The notes beneath the pieces were generated by a model, which did not search any database, was not told the DNA's origin, and worked only from the letters and a program-made list of their open reading frames with translations. Both the position numbers and the translations under genes were made by a program. Below, piece after piece: positions 49,771-59,578 of a stretch of DNA of 64,000 nt. The stretch's first letter is position 1. The number at the start of each line of letters is the position of its first letter. The stretch comes from an uncultured Alistipes sp. (GTDB lineage: Bacteria > Bacteroidota > Bacteroidia > Bacteroidales > Rikenellaceae): contig CALUNL010000004.1 of NCBI GenBank assembly GCA_944322005.1, forward strand, positions 62,001 to 126,000, in the 5' to 3' direction.

Positions 49771-52131
49771 ATGAAAAGACTTCGACTATTAATTACCGCA
49801 GCACTTTCCGCAGCCGTCATGTTCTCATGTACGACGGACGTTGAGACACTCGATGTCACAGAAGGCGGCGGCAAAACGATTCTCAAGGCCACTTCCGAGT
49901 CCGTGACCCGGACCACGATGGGCGACAACCACTCCGTAATATGGAGCGAAGGTGACCAAATCATGCTATACGGCATGAAGGGCTCGTCATTTGAAGAGGC
50001 AGACACCTTCACCCTGGTTTCCGGCGCCGGCACCACCGAGGGCGAATTCGAAGGTCTCATCCTCAACGAATACGAAACATACATAGGAGTATATCCGGCA
50101 GAAATAATCGACGGATTCATGCGCACGGAAGGAGTCGAGATAATACTCAACCCCACCGTCACTTTCGACGAGCTCAACTTCATCGACAAGGCCAATCCGA
50201 TGGTCGCCGTAAGCAGCGACCTCGGCACGATGACATTCAAGAATCTGTGCGGAATTCTGGAGGTGAAGATAACCGGAACCGGAACCATAAACTCTCTGAA
50301 GATATCCGTCGGCAAGGGGGAATATATCGCGGGACTGTTCTGGCTCGACCCCAATACATGTACGCTGACACCGCATTTCGACGGCTCCATATTCCACAAC
50401 GCAGGTGTCAACTACTCGTCCGTACATGCAACCCTGGCAGAACCGATTACGCTCTCGTCCACACCGCGTTCGGTCTATGCGATTCTGCCTCCGGGCACAT
50501 ACCACGACCTCTCCGTCCAGACCATCGACGATACGGGAACCCTTACCAACCGCACCGCGACCAAGGAGATAACGATAAACCGCTCGCAGATAACGACGGT
50601 GACGGAGTTCACCCACGCCACACAGACCGTACCTTATGCGGCATTGGAATATTCGACCGATTTAAGCGACTTCTACGTATCCTTCCTGAACATACAAACG
50701 AACTCTCTCTGCAACGGGTTATATTACATGGATATGACGCGCAGTGAGTACGACAGCCTGATCGCATCCGGAAAGACGGACAAGGATATAGTGCTCGGCG
50801 GACAGTTCGCAGACATCAAGGATATCTCCAGCAACAATCTCAGAATATATGTCTACAGCAATCCGAACACCGAGTTTGTCGTCCTGTGCGCTGCCGTCGA
50901 CGAGAACGGCGAGATACAGCAGGAGGTTTCGAAATGCACGTTCACCGCACCGGATGTACCGTACACCGATGACATACAGGCGAGCGTAAACGAACAGAAC
51001 ACCGTTATTTCGGAGAACTCAATCTCTCTGGCCATAGACACCAATCTGGAGCGAGGAAAAGTAATGGCACAGGTTATACCAGACTCAGATATAGAGTACT
51101 ACAATCCGAGAATACTGGAGATAAACACCGTTCTCGGCACATACTACAAAGGCGAAATCGGCGAACCGATAGAGTTCACCGGGCTGATACCTTCGACGGC
51201 ATACACCGTATACTACACGACAACGGATGCTGCCCCATGGATATCGGAGTTCATCAACGGAGAGGTAACCACATATACCAGATATTCGAACATGGCAACC
51301 TACAAGTTCACCACGGCGGCACATACGCCTTCCGCCGCGACCGTATCGCTTGAGGCAACGGACGTAAAGGACATCACCGCCACCGTTACGGCAACTCTCT
51401 CCGAGGGCTCGAAGAAGATAAAGTACACCTGGGACTATGCAAGCACCGGATATCCGATATACGCAGACTATGTGGCGACATACGGTATCGAGCTGATTGC
51501 GGAGGAAGGATCCAATACCATAGCCATAAATCTCAACACGAAGGAGGAGACCGGATACGTCGTATATGCCATTGCCTACGACGAGAACGACTCCTACGGT
51601 GTAATGACACAGACCTCCTTCACCACGACCGCGCTCGTTCCGGTACAGGACCCTGAATACGCCAAGTTCCTCGGTACATACGACATGACATACACCTTGT
51701 CGGGTCAGGGATGGCCCGAATCCAGGCATACCGTAACCATATCGCAGGATGTGGAGGGCCGCTCGTTCCTTATCACGGGTCTGCTCAGAGACGAAATGGC
51801 GACACAGTATCTGGTACCGAACACAATAAGGGCAACATACTCCGATGGCAAGCTCATGATTCCGTGCACCAACCTGGGCACGGTAGGCGATCTTGGCCAG
51901 GTACAGCTTTACATGCTTTCAAGCGATGTCACGTACATATTATACAACGAAATGGTTTCTCTCGAAACGGAATACAACGACGGCGTACTTACTCCGAAGT
52001 ACACCAACCTGAGCGACGGGCTCATGTACGACGGACTCTATTTCGATACTGCATACGGTGCATTGGACTATTACGCGAACATCGTACTCACAAAGACAAG
52101 CGATGTCGCCGGAACATCGTCAGCCAGATAG
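49771..52131 (+). CDS. Large fimbrillin-like surface lipoprotein with repeated beta domains
   Basis: A 786 aa lipoprotein, lipobox Cys20 (VMFSC). Residues about 40-290 resemble the fimbrillin/Mfa fold: TRTTMGDNHSVIWSEGDQIMLY, YIGVYPAE, and a MTFKNLCGILEVKI strand. Residues about 300-630 hold two to three beta-sandwich segments of FnIII-like character with E-x-A-T-D-V-K-D-I-T-A-T-V-type strands. The last 145 residues, from KFLGTYDMTY on, form a lipocalin-like or DUF-type C-terminal domain. The leader carries a C9 tract. A tiny E(K/R)GF gene follows 49 nt downstream. Likely a surface adhesin or pilus-associated protein. Confidence 0.75.
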   Translation: MKRLRLLITAALSAAVMFSCTTDVETLDVTEGGGKTILKATSESVTRTTMGDNHSVIWSEGDQIMLYGMKGSSFEEADTFTLVSGAGTTEGEFEGLILNEYETYIGVYPAEIIDGFMRTEGVEIILNPTVTFDELNFIDKANPMVAVSSDLGTMTFKNLCGILEVKITGTGTINSLKISVGKGEYIAGLFWLDPNTCTLTPHFDGSIFHNAGVNYSSVHATLAEPITLSSTPRSVYAILPPGTYHDLSVQTIDDTGTLTNRTATKEITINRSQITTVTEFTHATQTVPYAALEYSTDLSDFYVSFLNIQTNSLCNGLYYMDMTRSEYDSLIASGKTDKDIVLGGQFADIKDISSNNLRIYVYSNPNTEFVVLCAAVDENGEIQQEVSKCTFTAPDVPYTDDIQASVNEQNTVISENSISLAIDTNLERGKVMAQVIPDSDIEYYNPRILEINTVLGTYYKGEIGEPIEFTGLIPSTAYTVYYTTTDAAPWISEFINGEVTTYTRYSNMATYKFTTAAHTPSAATVSLEATDVKDITATVTATLSEGSKKIKYTWDYASTGYPIYADYVATYGIELIAEEGSNTIAINLNTKEETGYVVYAIAYDENDSYGVMTQTSFTTTALVPVQDPEYAKFLGTYDMTYTLSGQGWPESRHTVTISQDVEGRSFLITGLLRDEMATQYLVPNTIRATYSDGKLMIPCTNLGTVGDLGQVQLYMLSSDVTYILYNEMVSLETEYNDGVLTPKYTNLSDGLMYDGLYFDTAYGALDYYANIVLTKTSDVAGTSSAR

Positions 52132-52180
52132 CATACGGATAGCCAAAGAAAATGTATAACAGACTAAACGAATTTTGAAA

Positions 52181-52300
52181 ATGAAAACGAAATACACATC
52201 TCCATACATCATTCCGATGGAAATCCGGATAGAGAAGGGATTCATCATAAGCACGGAAGGCTTCGAGCAGGGAGACGAAGTGGATCCGGGATGGGAGTAG
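52181..52300 (+). CDS. 39-aa peptide of the E(K/R)GF family behind the third fimbrillin-like gene
   Basis: An ATG at 52181 opens 39 codons plus TAG. It starts MKTKYTSPYIIPMEI, has EKGF at residues 18-21, then STEGFEQGDEVDP, and ends in tryptophan-glutamate. It shares the MK start, aromatic/proline region, E(K/R)GF core and F-E-x-G acidic end with the two peptides at 4890-5018 and 5229-5360. Here the small gene follows rather than precedes the lipoprotein gene. A 13-bp hairpin lies 31 nt downstream. Function unknown. Confidence 0.65.
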   Translation: MKTKYTSPYIIPMEIRIEKGFIISTEGFEQGDEVDPGWE

Positions 52301-52331
52301 ACCCCACTGTATTCATAACCATAAAGCAGCG

Positions 52332-52363
52332 CATACGGCAGGGATTGGGGTCCCTGCCGTATG
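52332..52363. other. Strong hairpin after the small peptide gene
   Basis: CATACGGCAGGGA (52332-52344) and TCCCTGCCGTATG (52351-52363) with a 6-nt loop. No T-run follows, so it may stabilise the transcript or be a weak terminator. Confidence 0.6.
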
Positions 52364-52515
52364 TCATTCATGGCCGCGAGCGGTCGACACGAAGTCAAAG
52401 GGTATCGGCATGAATGGCATGCCCATATGTTCATGCCGTAATAGCAACGCCGACAGTATTGTATTTTGCCGTAGCGGAAAACAAATCCGGAAGCGGGCAC
52501 GGCTTCCGGACAGGA

Positions 52516-52548
52516 CAAAAAAAATCGGGCTGCACTTTCGCGCAGCCC
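52516..52548 (-). terminator. Terminator of rplS
   Basis: On the minus strand: GGGCTGC, an 8-nt loop, GCAGCCC (52548-52542 with 52533-52527), then GA and eight Ts (52524-52517). Confidence 0.85.
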
Positions 52549-52555
52549 TTTCTGA

Positions 52556-52930
52556 TTACTTCGTCGTTACGACTCTCTTCTCCTTGATGCGGGCCTTCTT
52601 TCCCGTCAAGTCACGGAAGTAGTAGATGCGTGCACGACGAACAACGCCGGACTTGTTCACCTCTATATGGTCAATGTGCGGTGAATAGAGCGGGAATATA
52701 CGCTCAACGCCCACGCCGTTCGAAACCTTGCGGATGGTGAACATCTTGGTCTTTCCCGAACCCTTGATCTGAATTACAGTACCGCGGAAGCTCTGGAGAC
52801 GTTCCTTGCTTCCCTCGACGATACGGTAGGTCACCGTAATGGTGTCTCCGGCCTTGAACGATGGGATGTCGGCATCGGTTTTCGGCCACATCTTGTCGTT
52901 CACGAGTTTGATTAATGAATCCTTGTTCAT
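52556..52930 (-). CDS. rplS: 50S ribosomal protein L19
   Basis: L19 of 124 aa at the 30S-50S interface: [53 protein letters not shown], and [20 protein letters not shown], all family-typical. Single-gene unit. About 140 nt of untranslated leader is inferred upstream, longer than for other ribosomal genes in this window. Confidence 0.95.
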   Translation of the reverse strand: MNKDSLIKLVNDKMWPKTDADIPSFKAGDTITVTYRIVEGSKERLQSFRGTVIQIKGSGKTKMFTIRKVSNGVGVERIFPLYSPHIDHIEVNKSGVVRRARIYYFRDLTGKKARIKEKRVVTTK

Positions 52931-53087
52931 TGTTGCAACAAAAATTTGGTTAGCCGCTCAACATTGTCGCTGCGTTAGGCCTACCATATGGGGACATTGC
53001 CCCGTAATCCCAAGACATCGCGGTGAAAACCACGGACTTATACGGCCACCCACCCAATACAAGAGGTTGATACGTGCGGCAAATGTA
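52931..53087 (-). promoter_or_regulatory. Long rplS leader with possible regulatory structure
   Basis: A -7 box TACATTTG (minus strand, 53087-53080) sets the start near 53073, about 143 nt before the ATG. The leader contains GGGG-CAAT-GTCCCC and other short inverted segments. L19 leaders that bind L19 are known in other lineages; here this is a candidate only. The remaining gap to 53208 is AT-rich with no feature seen. Confidence 0.45.
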
Positions 53088-53208
53088 TAAAAAATTATCC
53101 AAATAGCGATATACGTGCAGTAAAAATTATGCCCCCGCGTTCCGGCATCTGCCCCCGATACGGGAGGCACCCGTATTTCACTGCTGATGAAAATTTTGGC
53201 CCGAAGGG

Positions 53209-53238
53209 TTTGCGGATGACGATTTTTTATTATCTTTG
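53209..53238 (+). promoter_or_regulatory. Promoter of rpmE2
   Basis: TTTG at 53209-53212, an 18-bp spacer, and TATCTTTG at 53231-53238; the start codon lies 36 bp on. Confidence 0.7.
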
Positions 53239-53274
53239 CGGTCGCATTAAGTACTTAATAAAAACACGAGCAAG

Positions 53275-53541
53275 ATGAAAAAGGGAATTCATCCGGAAAA
53301 TTATCGTTTAGTGGCATTCAAGGACATGTCGAATGACCACGTGTTTTTGTGCAGGTCCGCCGTTGCGACAAAGGAGACCATCGAAGTCAACGGCGAAACC
53401 TATCCCGTGTATAAGATGGAAATTTCCAACACCTCGCACCCTTTCTATACGGGTAAGATGAAGTTGGTGGATACCGCCGGTCGCGTCGATAAGTTTATGA
53501 GCCGTTACGCAAAACGTTACGATAAGAAGAACAACAAGTAA
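53275..53541 (+). CDS. rpmE2: 50S ribosomal protein L31, type B
   Basis: An 88 aa L31 of the longer B form: [32 protein letters not shown], and [28 protein letters not shown] (residues about 50-77). The zinc-binding cysteines of form A are missing (one cysteine only), as expected for the zinc-independent form. Single gene with promoter and terminator. Confidence 0.93.
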   Translation: MKKGIHPENYRLVAFKDMSNDHVFLCRSAVATKETIEVNGETYPVYKMEISNTSHPFYTGKMKLVDTAGRVDKFMSRYAKRYDKKNNK

Positions 53542-53560
53542 TACTGTTTGTTCTCGGAAA

Positions 53561-53598
53561 AAGCGGGACATCCTTTCGGGTGTCCCGCTTCGTTTTGT
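53561..53598. terminator. Terminator after rpmE2
   Basis: AAGCGGGACATCC and GGGTGTCCCGCTT (53561-53573 with 53578-53590), a 4-nt loop, one G-T pair, then CGTTTTG. Confidence 0.85.
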
Positions 53599-53614
53599 GC
53601 ATCCGCACCGGCTG

Positions 53615-54514
53615 TCAGAAGTGCCTGAATGCCCTTACAAAGAGTTTGTCACCCTTGGCCCCGTCACCCGTATATGGTTTCTCCACACCCATGTGCGAAT
53701 AGAATGAGTACTTCGGATCGGAAGACTCCGTGGAGGAGTGATACAGCATGATGTTGTTCAACACCTTGCCGCCATTGGACTTGAGCGTATCGTTGATGCT
53801 CTTGCGCACGGCGCGCTTGAAAATCGTACGGGAGCCGCCGTTATATACGGTACCGAGCCTCCACAGTTCGTTTATCGACGGCAGAAACCATCCGTCGCCC
53901 TTGCTGCGACACCACTCGAATGCCGGGAAATCGCTCCACGACAACCCGTTGTCGGCAATAAACCTCTCCACGGCCGCCATATTGGCCACGCCGTCGTCGT
54001 TGTCGGTCGCGCCCGTTGCCTCCATATCCCGGCGAGGAAGGTCACACCACGCGAGGCAAGCCTCGTCAAGCGACATTATCAGGCCGTGAGCACCGTTGTC
54101 GGTCGTAATGACAACCATCCCCGTCGCGCCATCTTCCGAATATATGTCCCCGACATTATATCGCGGCACATCCGCAGAGGGAGCCTCCGCCGACACCTCC
54201 GCAACGGATACCGGCGGACGAACAGGCCCGCGCCACTTCTCCGGAGTCTCCGCATCGGCTGCCGGAGCCTTTTTCTTCTTCGGACCGAACGTATCGCGTT
54301 CGCCGTCCGGATACTCGATGTACTCTATCTCGCTGAGCGGAATCTTGTATACCGGCGACTCCGTCATGAAACGCACGTAAGTAATTCTTTTGCCGGTTAT
54401 CTCCAGCACCTTTACACGAACCTTCGTACCGTCGCGCTTGACGAGAAGGTCCTGTGCCGATGCCGCACCCGCACACAGCAGTGCGGCAACGAGTATGATT
54501 GCCAATCTCTTCAT
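53615..54514 (-). CDS. Exported protein with DUF1566-like C-terminal domain
   Basis: A 299 aa protein with a signal peptide (AALLCAGAASAQ). The first 60 mature residues (DLLVKRDGTKVRVKVLEITG, then SEIEYIEYPDG) look like a small beta domain common before surface proteins of this phylum. After a lysine- and alanine-rich linker, residues about 120-299 resemble DUF1566/Lcl-type domains, with CRSKGDGWFLPSINELWRL. These often occur in secreted or surface proteins of unknown role. It starts at ATG 54514 with a -7 box on the minus strand at 54540-54533; the longer frame passes through the ftsY promoter region. Confidence 0.7.
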   Translation of the reverse strand: MKRLAIILVAALLCAGAASAQDLLVKRDGTKVRVKVLEITGKRITYVRFMTESPVYKIPLSEIEYIEYPDGERDTFGPKKKKAPAADAETPEKWRGPVRPPVSVAEVSAEAPSADVPRYNVGDIYSEDGATGMVVITTDNGAHGLIMSLDEACLAWCDLPRRDMEATGATDNDDGVANMAAVERFIADNGLSWSDFPAFEWCRSKGDGWFLPSINELWRLGTVYNGGSRTIFKRAVRKSINDTLKSNGGKVLNNIMLYHSSTESSDPKYSFYSHMGVEKPYTGDGAKGDKLFVRAFRHF

Positions 54515-54532
54515 ATCGTTCTTTAATCCGTA

Positions 54533-54570
54533 CAAATATACTAAATTCTGTAAAATATATTGTATATTTG
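54533..54570. promoter_or_regulatory. Divergent -7 boxes between the DUF1566-like gene and ftsY
   Basis: TATATTTG on the minus strand (54540-54533) and on the plus strand (54563-54570), only 22 bp apart, so the two polymerase sites overlap and probably compete. Confidence 0.65.
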
Positions 54571-54667
54571 CAAGGATAAAGCGGCCCCGGCCGACGGCGG
54601 AACGGCACAACTGCCGCAACCGGAAAACACACCCGAAATATGGGAGGCAGGGGCAAAAAGAATCGGA

Positions 54668-55663
54668 ATGGGACTGTTCGACATATTCAAAAGCAAAAAG
54701 AGCGAGCCGCAGAGCCCCGAAACGGAGCATCAGCGTCAGCAGGAGCTCAACGAAGGGCTCGAAAAGACCAAACAGGGAATATTCTCCAAACTCACCCGTG
54801 CCATTGCAGGCCGTTCGACGGTAGATGCGCAGGTACTCGACGATCTGGAGGAGGTGCTGATAACCTCCGACGTGGGTGTCGACACGACGGTCAAGATCAT
54901 ACACCGCATCGAGGAGCGCGTGGCGCGTGACAAATATGTCAATTCACAGGAGCTGCATGCCATACTCCACGACGAGATAGCACAGCTTCTGGAGGAGGCC
55001 GAGGGTTCGGAGGAGAACTTCGGGCTCGGAGTCAGGGAGGGAGTTCCGTACGTGGTCATGGTCGTGGGAGTCAACGGCGCGGGCAAGACCACCACGATAG
55101 GCAAACTCGCCGCACAACTCACCAAAGCGGGCAAGAAGGTCTTCATAGGAGCGGCCGACACGTTCCGTGCGGCGGCCATAGAGCAGCTCGGTGTATGGGC
55201 CGAGAGGGCCGGGGCGACGATGATACGCCAGGAGATGGGTTCCGACCCGGCATCGGTGGCGTTCGACACACTGAAGTCGGCCGTGGCAAACAAGGCCGAC
55301 GTGGTTCTCATCGACACGGCCGGACGTCTGCACAACAAAATCGGGCTGATGAACGAACTCACGAAGATACGCAACGTCATGTCGAAGGTCATCCCGGACG
55401 CACCGCACGAGGTGATGCTCGTGCTGGACGGCTCCACGGGGCAGAACGCCTTCGAGCAGGCGCGTCAGTTCACGCAGGCGACGCAGGTAACGTCGCTCGC
55501 CATAACCAAGCTCGACGGCACGGCCAAGGGTGGCGTCGTCATCGGTATCAGCGACCAGTTCCATGTCCCCGTGCGCTACATCGGAATCGGCGAGGGCATT
55601 GACCAGCTTGTGGTCTTCGACCGCCGCAAATTCGTGGAGGCGCTCTTCGGCAGCGCCAATTAA
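54668..55663 (+). CDS. ftsY: Signal recognition particle receptor FtsY
   Basis: A 331 aa FtsY with N domain (LEKTKQGIFSKLTRAI) and GTPase G domain: GVNGAGKTTTIGKLA, GAADTFRAAAIEQL, DTAGRLHNK, and TKLDGTAKGG. It receives SRP-bound ribosomes at the membrane. The short acidic A domain is typical of Bacteroidetes. The ATG at 54668 is preferred because it begins MGLFDIFKSKK; the frame before it is mostly leader. First gene of a likely ftsY-rimO-acetyltransferase-gcvT cluster. Confidence 0.95.
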   Translation: MGLFDIFKSKKSEPQSPETEHQRQQELNEGLEKTKQGIFSKLTRAIAGRSTVDAQVLDDLEEVLITSDVGVDTTVKIIHRIEERVARDKYVNSQELHAILHDEIAQLLEEAEGSEENFGLGVREGVPYVVMVVGVNGAGKTTTIGKLAAQLTKAGKKVFIGAADTFRAAAIEQLGVWAERAGATMIRQEMGSDPASVAFDTLKSAVANKADVVLIDTAGRLHNKIGLMNELTKIRNVMSKVIPDAPHEVMLVLDGSTGQNAFEQARQFTQATQVTSLAITKLDGTAKGGVVIGISDQFHVPVRYIGIGEGIDQLVVFDRRKFVEALFGSAN

Positions 55664-55713
55664 ACTGCGAAGGGCGGGGACGGCAGCCGTTCAGGTTTTT
55701 CTAATTTTGGGTA

Positions 55714-57006
55714 ATGAAAAAAATCAATGTCATAACACTCGGGTGCGCCAAAAACCGCGTCGACTCCGAACACATTGCGGCACAGCTCGCCGCATCCGGA
55801 TACGAAGTCGTTTACGACAGCGACCGCACCGACGCCAAGACGGTGGTGATAAACACCTGCGGATTCATCGGCGACGCCAAGCAGGAGAGCATCGATGTCA
55901 TCCTGCGCGCGGCCAAAGCCAAGCAGGAAGGAAGAATAGAGCATCTGTTCGTAATCGGATGCCTGAGCCAGCGCTATGCCGACGAGTTGCGCGGAGAGAT
56001 TCCGGAGGTCGACGAATATTTCGGCGTGAGCGACTGGGAGGGGATAGCGCGCTCACTCGGTGCCCAATACCGCACCGAATGCCTTACCGAGCGCAAACTC
56101 TCCACACCTAAGCACTATGCATACCTGAAGATATCCGAAGGCTGCAACTGGCGTTGCGGCTACTGCGCCATACCGCTCATACGCGGACGCCACATCTCGG
56201 TACCGATGGAAGATCTGCTCTGCGAAGCGCGCAAGCTCGCCGAATCGGGTGTAAAGGAGCTGATCGTAATAGCGCAGGACACCACATACTACGGAATGGA
56301 CCTTTACGGCCGGCGATGCCTTGCCGAACTGCTCGAAAAGCTGTGCCGCATAGAGGGTATCGAGTGGATCAGGCTGCATTACGCCTACCCCACCGACTTT
56401 CCGGACGACGTAATCGAGGTCATGGCGCGTGAGCCGAAGATTTGCAAGTACCTCGACATCCCTCTCCAGCACATAAGCGACAACCAGCTGTCGCTCATGC
56501 ACCGCCGCCACGACAAGGCGCAGGCGCTCGAACTTCTGCGCCGCCTGCGCGAGAAGATTCCCGGAATCGCCATACGCACCACGCTTCTGGTTGGCTACCC
56601 GAACGAGAGCGAAGAGGATTTCGAGGAGCTGAAGCGCTTCGTGGAGGAGCAGCGCTTCGAACGCCTCGGCGTATTCACCTACTCCGAGGAGGAGGGTACA
56701 TTCTCCGCCACGTCGCTCAAGGACAACATCCCGCAAGGGTTAAAGGAGCGCCGCGCGGAGGAGATAATGCGGATACAGAACGGCGTATCGGCCGACAACA
56801 ACCGCCGGCGCATAGGCAACGTCGAACGCGTAATCGTCGATTCGCGAGAAGGCGACTACTATGTGGCGCGTTCGCAGTACGATTCACCGGAGGTCGACGA
56901 CGAGATACTCATCGACGCCTCTGAAAGAAGGCTTCGCCGGGGTCAGTTCTATACGGTTCGCATCACGGACGCCGAGGACTACGACCTCTACGCGACCGTA
57001 ATTTGA
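55714..57006 (+). CDS. rimO: Ribosomal protein S12 methylthiotransferase RimO
   Basis: A 430 aa radical SAM enzyme that methylthiolates an aspartate of S12. The N-terminal UPF0004 domain has cysteines 11, 49 and 83 (TLGCAKNRVDSE, INTCGF, IGCLSQRY) for one 4Fe-4S cluster. The radical SAM cluster uses Cys144, Cys148 and Cys151 (GCNWRCGYCAIPLIRG). A C-terminal TRAM domain follows near 370. The LGCAKN and IPLIRG variants identify RimO rather than MiaB. It follows ftsY by 50 nt. Confidence 0.95.
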   Translation: MKKINVITLGCAKNRVDSEHIAAQLAASGYEVVYDSDRTDAKTVVINTCGFIGDAKQESIDVILRAAKAKQEGRIEHLFVIGCLSQRYADELRGEIPEVDEYFGVSDWEGIARSLGAQYRTECLTERKLSTPKHYAYLKISEGCNWRCGYCAIPLIRGRHISVPMEDLLCEARKLAESGVKELIVIAQDTTYYGMDLYGRRCLAELLEKLCRIEGIEWIRLHYAYPTDFPDDVIEVMAREPKICKYLDIPLQHISDNQLSLMHRRHDKAQALELLRRLREKIPGIAIRTTLLVGYPNESEEDFEELKRFVEEQRFERLGVFTYSEEEGTFSATSLKDNIPQGLKERRAEEIMRIQNGVSADNNRRRIGNVERVIVDSREGDYYVARSQYDSPEVDDEILIDASERRLRRGQFYTVRITDAEDYDLYATVI

Positions 57007-57034
57007 CACGACTGAAACAAAACTCGACTATATC

Positions 57035-58237
57035 ATGGGCAAATACATTCTCAAGGAGGTCACGACGGAGAGGGACGAACAGGTCTGGCTCCACATGGAC
57101 CGACGCATCTACAAGGGCAACCGCAACTGGGTATGCCCTCTGGACAACGACATCCTGAAAATATTCGACAAGAATCACAATGAGATGTTCATCGGCGGCG
57201 AGGCCATACGCTGGACCGCCTTCGACGCATCGACGGGAGAGGCCGTCGGCCGAATCGCGGCATTCTACAACCGCGAGATGGCCGCGCTGAACGACCAGCC
57301 TACGGGCGGATGCGGATTCTTCGAGGCCATCGACGACCAGGAGCTGGCCAACGAACTCTTCGACGCTGCACGTCTGTGGCTCGCAAGCCGGGGCATGGAG
57401 GCGATGGACGGCCCGATAAACTTCGGTTCGCGCGACGCGTGGTGGGGCCTTCTCGTACAGGGGTACGAGTTCCAGCCGCTGTACGCCAACCCGTACAACC
57501 CGCCATATTACAAGGATCTGTTCGAGAACTACGGTTTCCAGAACTACTTCAACCAGAACACCTACATCTGGCGCATATACGACGACAGCCTCAACTCGGT
57601 GGTATACGAAAAGGCCAAGCGCGTGATGTCGACTCCGGGATACCGTTTCGAGGACATACGCAACGCCAACCTCGAGGAGGCGGCCGAGAACCTGCGAATA
57701 ATATACAACAAGGCGTGGTCGATGTTCTCCGGCGTGAAACCGATGGACAAGGAGGAGGCACAGGAGATGATGCAGTCATTGAGGCCCATAATCGACCCGA
57801 ACATCATATTCTTCGCCTACTTCAACGACGAGCCGATAGGATTCTTCGTCATGGTTCCGGACCTCAACCGCATAATCGGCAAGTTCAACGGCAAGCTTAA
57901 CCTGTGGAACAAGCTGCGCCTGATGCTCGACCTGAAACTGAAGCGCTGCGACCGCATCTTCGGCATCATCTTCGGCATCACGCCGGAGTTCCAGGGCAAG
58001 GGCGTCGAGTCGGGCATGATGCTCCACATACTCGAGACATACATCCGCTCGGACCGCAACCACTACAAGACGATAGAGTTTGCATGGATAGGCGACTTCA
58101 ACCCGGTGATGAACCGTATGATAGAGAGCTACGTTTGCGCCACCAAGCACAAGATGCATACCACGTACCGCTATCTGTTCGACCGCACCAAGGAGTTCCA
58201 CCGCTGCCCGCGTCTGGGAATACGCCGCAGGGAATAA
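57035..58237 (+). CDS. GNAT-like N-acetyltransferase, Bacteroidetes type
   Basis: A 400 aa protein starting MGKYILKEVTTERDEQVWLH. The front half has NWVCPLDNDILKIFDKNHNE and a GRIAAFYNR strand; the middle has GPINFGSRDAWWGLLVQGYE. Near residue 310 there is a FGITPEFQGKGVESGMML stretch, a plausible acetyl-CoA (Q-x-x-G-x-G) site of GNAT type. Substrate unknown. It lies 28 nt after rimO and 41 nt before gcvT, so it is probably co-transcribed with both. Confidence 0.72.
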   Translation: MGKYILKEVTTERDEQVWLHMDRRIYKGNRNWVCPLDNDILKIFDKNHNEMFIGGEAIRWTAFDASTGEAVGRIAAFYNREMAALNDQPTGGCGFFEAIDDQELANELFDAARLWLASRGMEAMDGPINFGSRDAWWGLLVQGYEFQPLYANPYNPPYYKDLFENYGFQNYFNQNTYIWRIYDDSLNSVVYEKAKRVMSTPGYRFEDIRNANLEEAAENLRIIYNKAWSMFSGVKPMDKEEAQEMMQSLRPIIDPNIIFFAYFNDEPIGFFVMVPDLNRIIGKFNGKLNLWNKLRLMLDLKLKRCDRIFGIIFGITPEFQGKGVESGMMLHILETYIRSDRNHYKTIEFAWIGDFNPVMNRMIESYVCATKHKMHTTYRYLFDRTKEFHRCPRLGIRRRE

Positions 58238-58278
58238 TGACCGGAATATGAACGACAATCTAAAACAAACATAAGACA

Positions 58279-59373
58279 ATGAAAACCACAGCTTTCACAA
58301 AGTACCACATCGCCAACGGCGCCAAGATGGCCGAATTCGCCGGATTCAACATGCCGATAGAGTTCACGGGCATCAACGACGAGCACATGGCCGTACGCGA
58401 GGGCGCCGGCGTGTTCGACGTATCCCACATGGGCGAGATATGGGTCAAGGGCCAGCGCGCGACGGAATTCCTGCAGCGCATAACCACCAATGACGTATCG
58501 AAGCTCTACGACGGAAAGGTGCAGTACTCATGCATGCCTAACGGCCGCGGAGGCATCGTCGACGATGTTCTCGTCTACCGCTTCAGCCCGACGAAATACA
58601 TGCTGTGTGTCAATGCCGCCAACATCGACAAGGATTGGGAGCACATCTGCCTCCAGGGCCGCGAGTTCGGCATGGAGCCCGGACGCGAACTCGAAAACGC
58701 ATCGGACCGCATATGCCAGCTCGCTGTACAGGGGCCTCTGGCAATGAAGATCGTACAGAAGATGTGCGACGAACCGGTCGAGCAGATGGAGTACTACACG
58801 TTCCGACAGATGCCGGTGGCCGGATGCGACGCAATCCTCTCCATAACCGGCTATACGGGTTCGGGCGGATGCGAGATATATGTGCGCAACGAGGATGCCG
58901 ACCGTCTCTGGGAGGCTCTGTGGAGCGCCGGCAAGGAGTTCGGGCTCAAGAACATCGGTCTCGGAGCGCGCGACACACTGCGTCTCGAAAAGGGTTTCTG
59001 CCTCTACGGCAACGACATCGACGACACGACCTCCCCTATCGAGGCCGGTCTCGGATGGATAACCAAGTTCACCGAAGGCAAGGACTTCATCGACCGTGAG
59101 GCCATGGCCGCCCTCAAGGCCGAAGGGCCGAAGCGCAGGCTCGTAGGATTCAAGATGATAGACCGCGGAATACCGCGCCACGGATATACCCTCGCCGACA
59201 CCGAAGGCAACCCGATAGGCACGGTTACCTCCGGCACCATGTCGCCTTGCCTGAAGGTCGGCATAGGCATGGGATATGTCAAAAGCGAGTTCGCCGCCCT
59301 CGGCACCACCATCACCGTGATAATACGCGACAGGCTGTTAAAGGCCGAGGTGGTGAAATATCCGTTCGTATAA
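58279..59373 (+). CDS. gcvT: Aminomethyltransferase (glycine cleavage T protein)
   Basis: A 364 aa T protein: [58 protein letters not shown], and [21 protein letters not shown] (residues about 235-255). It transfers the methylene of glycine-derived aminomethyl-lipoyl H protein to tetrahydrofolate. Other glycine cleavage genes are not in the window. A GGGCGCCG/CGGCGCCC hairpin (59383-59405) without a T-run follows. Confidence 0.95.
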   Translation: MKTTAFTKYHIANGAKMAEFAGFNMPIEFTGINDEHMAVREGAGVFDVSHMGEIWVKGQRATEFLQRITTNDVSKLYDGKVQYSCMPNGRGGIVDDVLVYRFSPTKYMLCVNAANIDKDWEHICLQGREFGMEPGRELENASDRICQLAVQGPLAMKIVQKMCDEPVEQMEYYTFRQMPVAGCDAILSITGYTGSGGCEIYVRNEDADRLWEALWSAGKEFGLKNIGLGARDTLRLEKGFCLYGNDIDDTTSPIEAGLGWITKFTEGKDFIDREAMAALKAEGPKRRLVGFKMIDRGIPRHGYTLADTEGNPIGTVTSGTMSPCLKVGIGMGYVKSEFAALGTTITVIIRDRLLKAEVVKYPFV

Positions 59374-59474
59374 CGCATGGACGGGCGCCGCAAGTTTCGG
59401 CGCCCTCCACGCACCGGACGATACGGCAAATCACGGAATTAAGCATTTATCCCAACAAGTTGCAAAGATTTTGT

Positions 59475-59503
59475 TTTGTTTTTAACATTTTTTTATATCT
59501 TTG
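59475..59503 (+). promoter_or_regulatory. Promoter of the CAT-anticodon tRNA
   Basis: TTTG at 59475-59478 and TATCTTTG at 59496-59503, 17 bp apart; a TTG at 59471-59473 gives 22 bp. Start near 59510, so the precursor has about 70 nt of 5' leader. Confidence 0.7.
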
Positions 59504-59578
59504 CAGTCGCAACAGGGAGGAATTCCTCCGGAACTGCACAGGAAACGGCGCAGGGATGCGCATAAGAGAAGTATCCGA

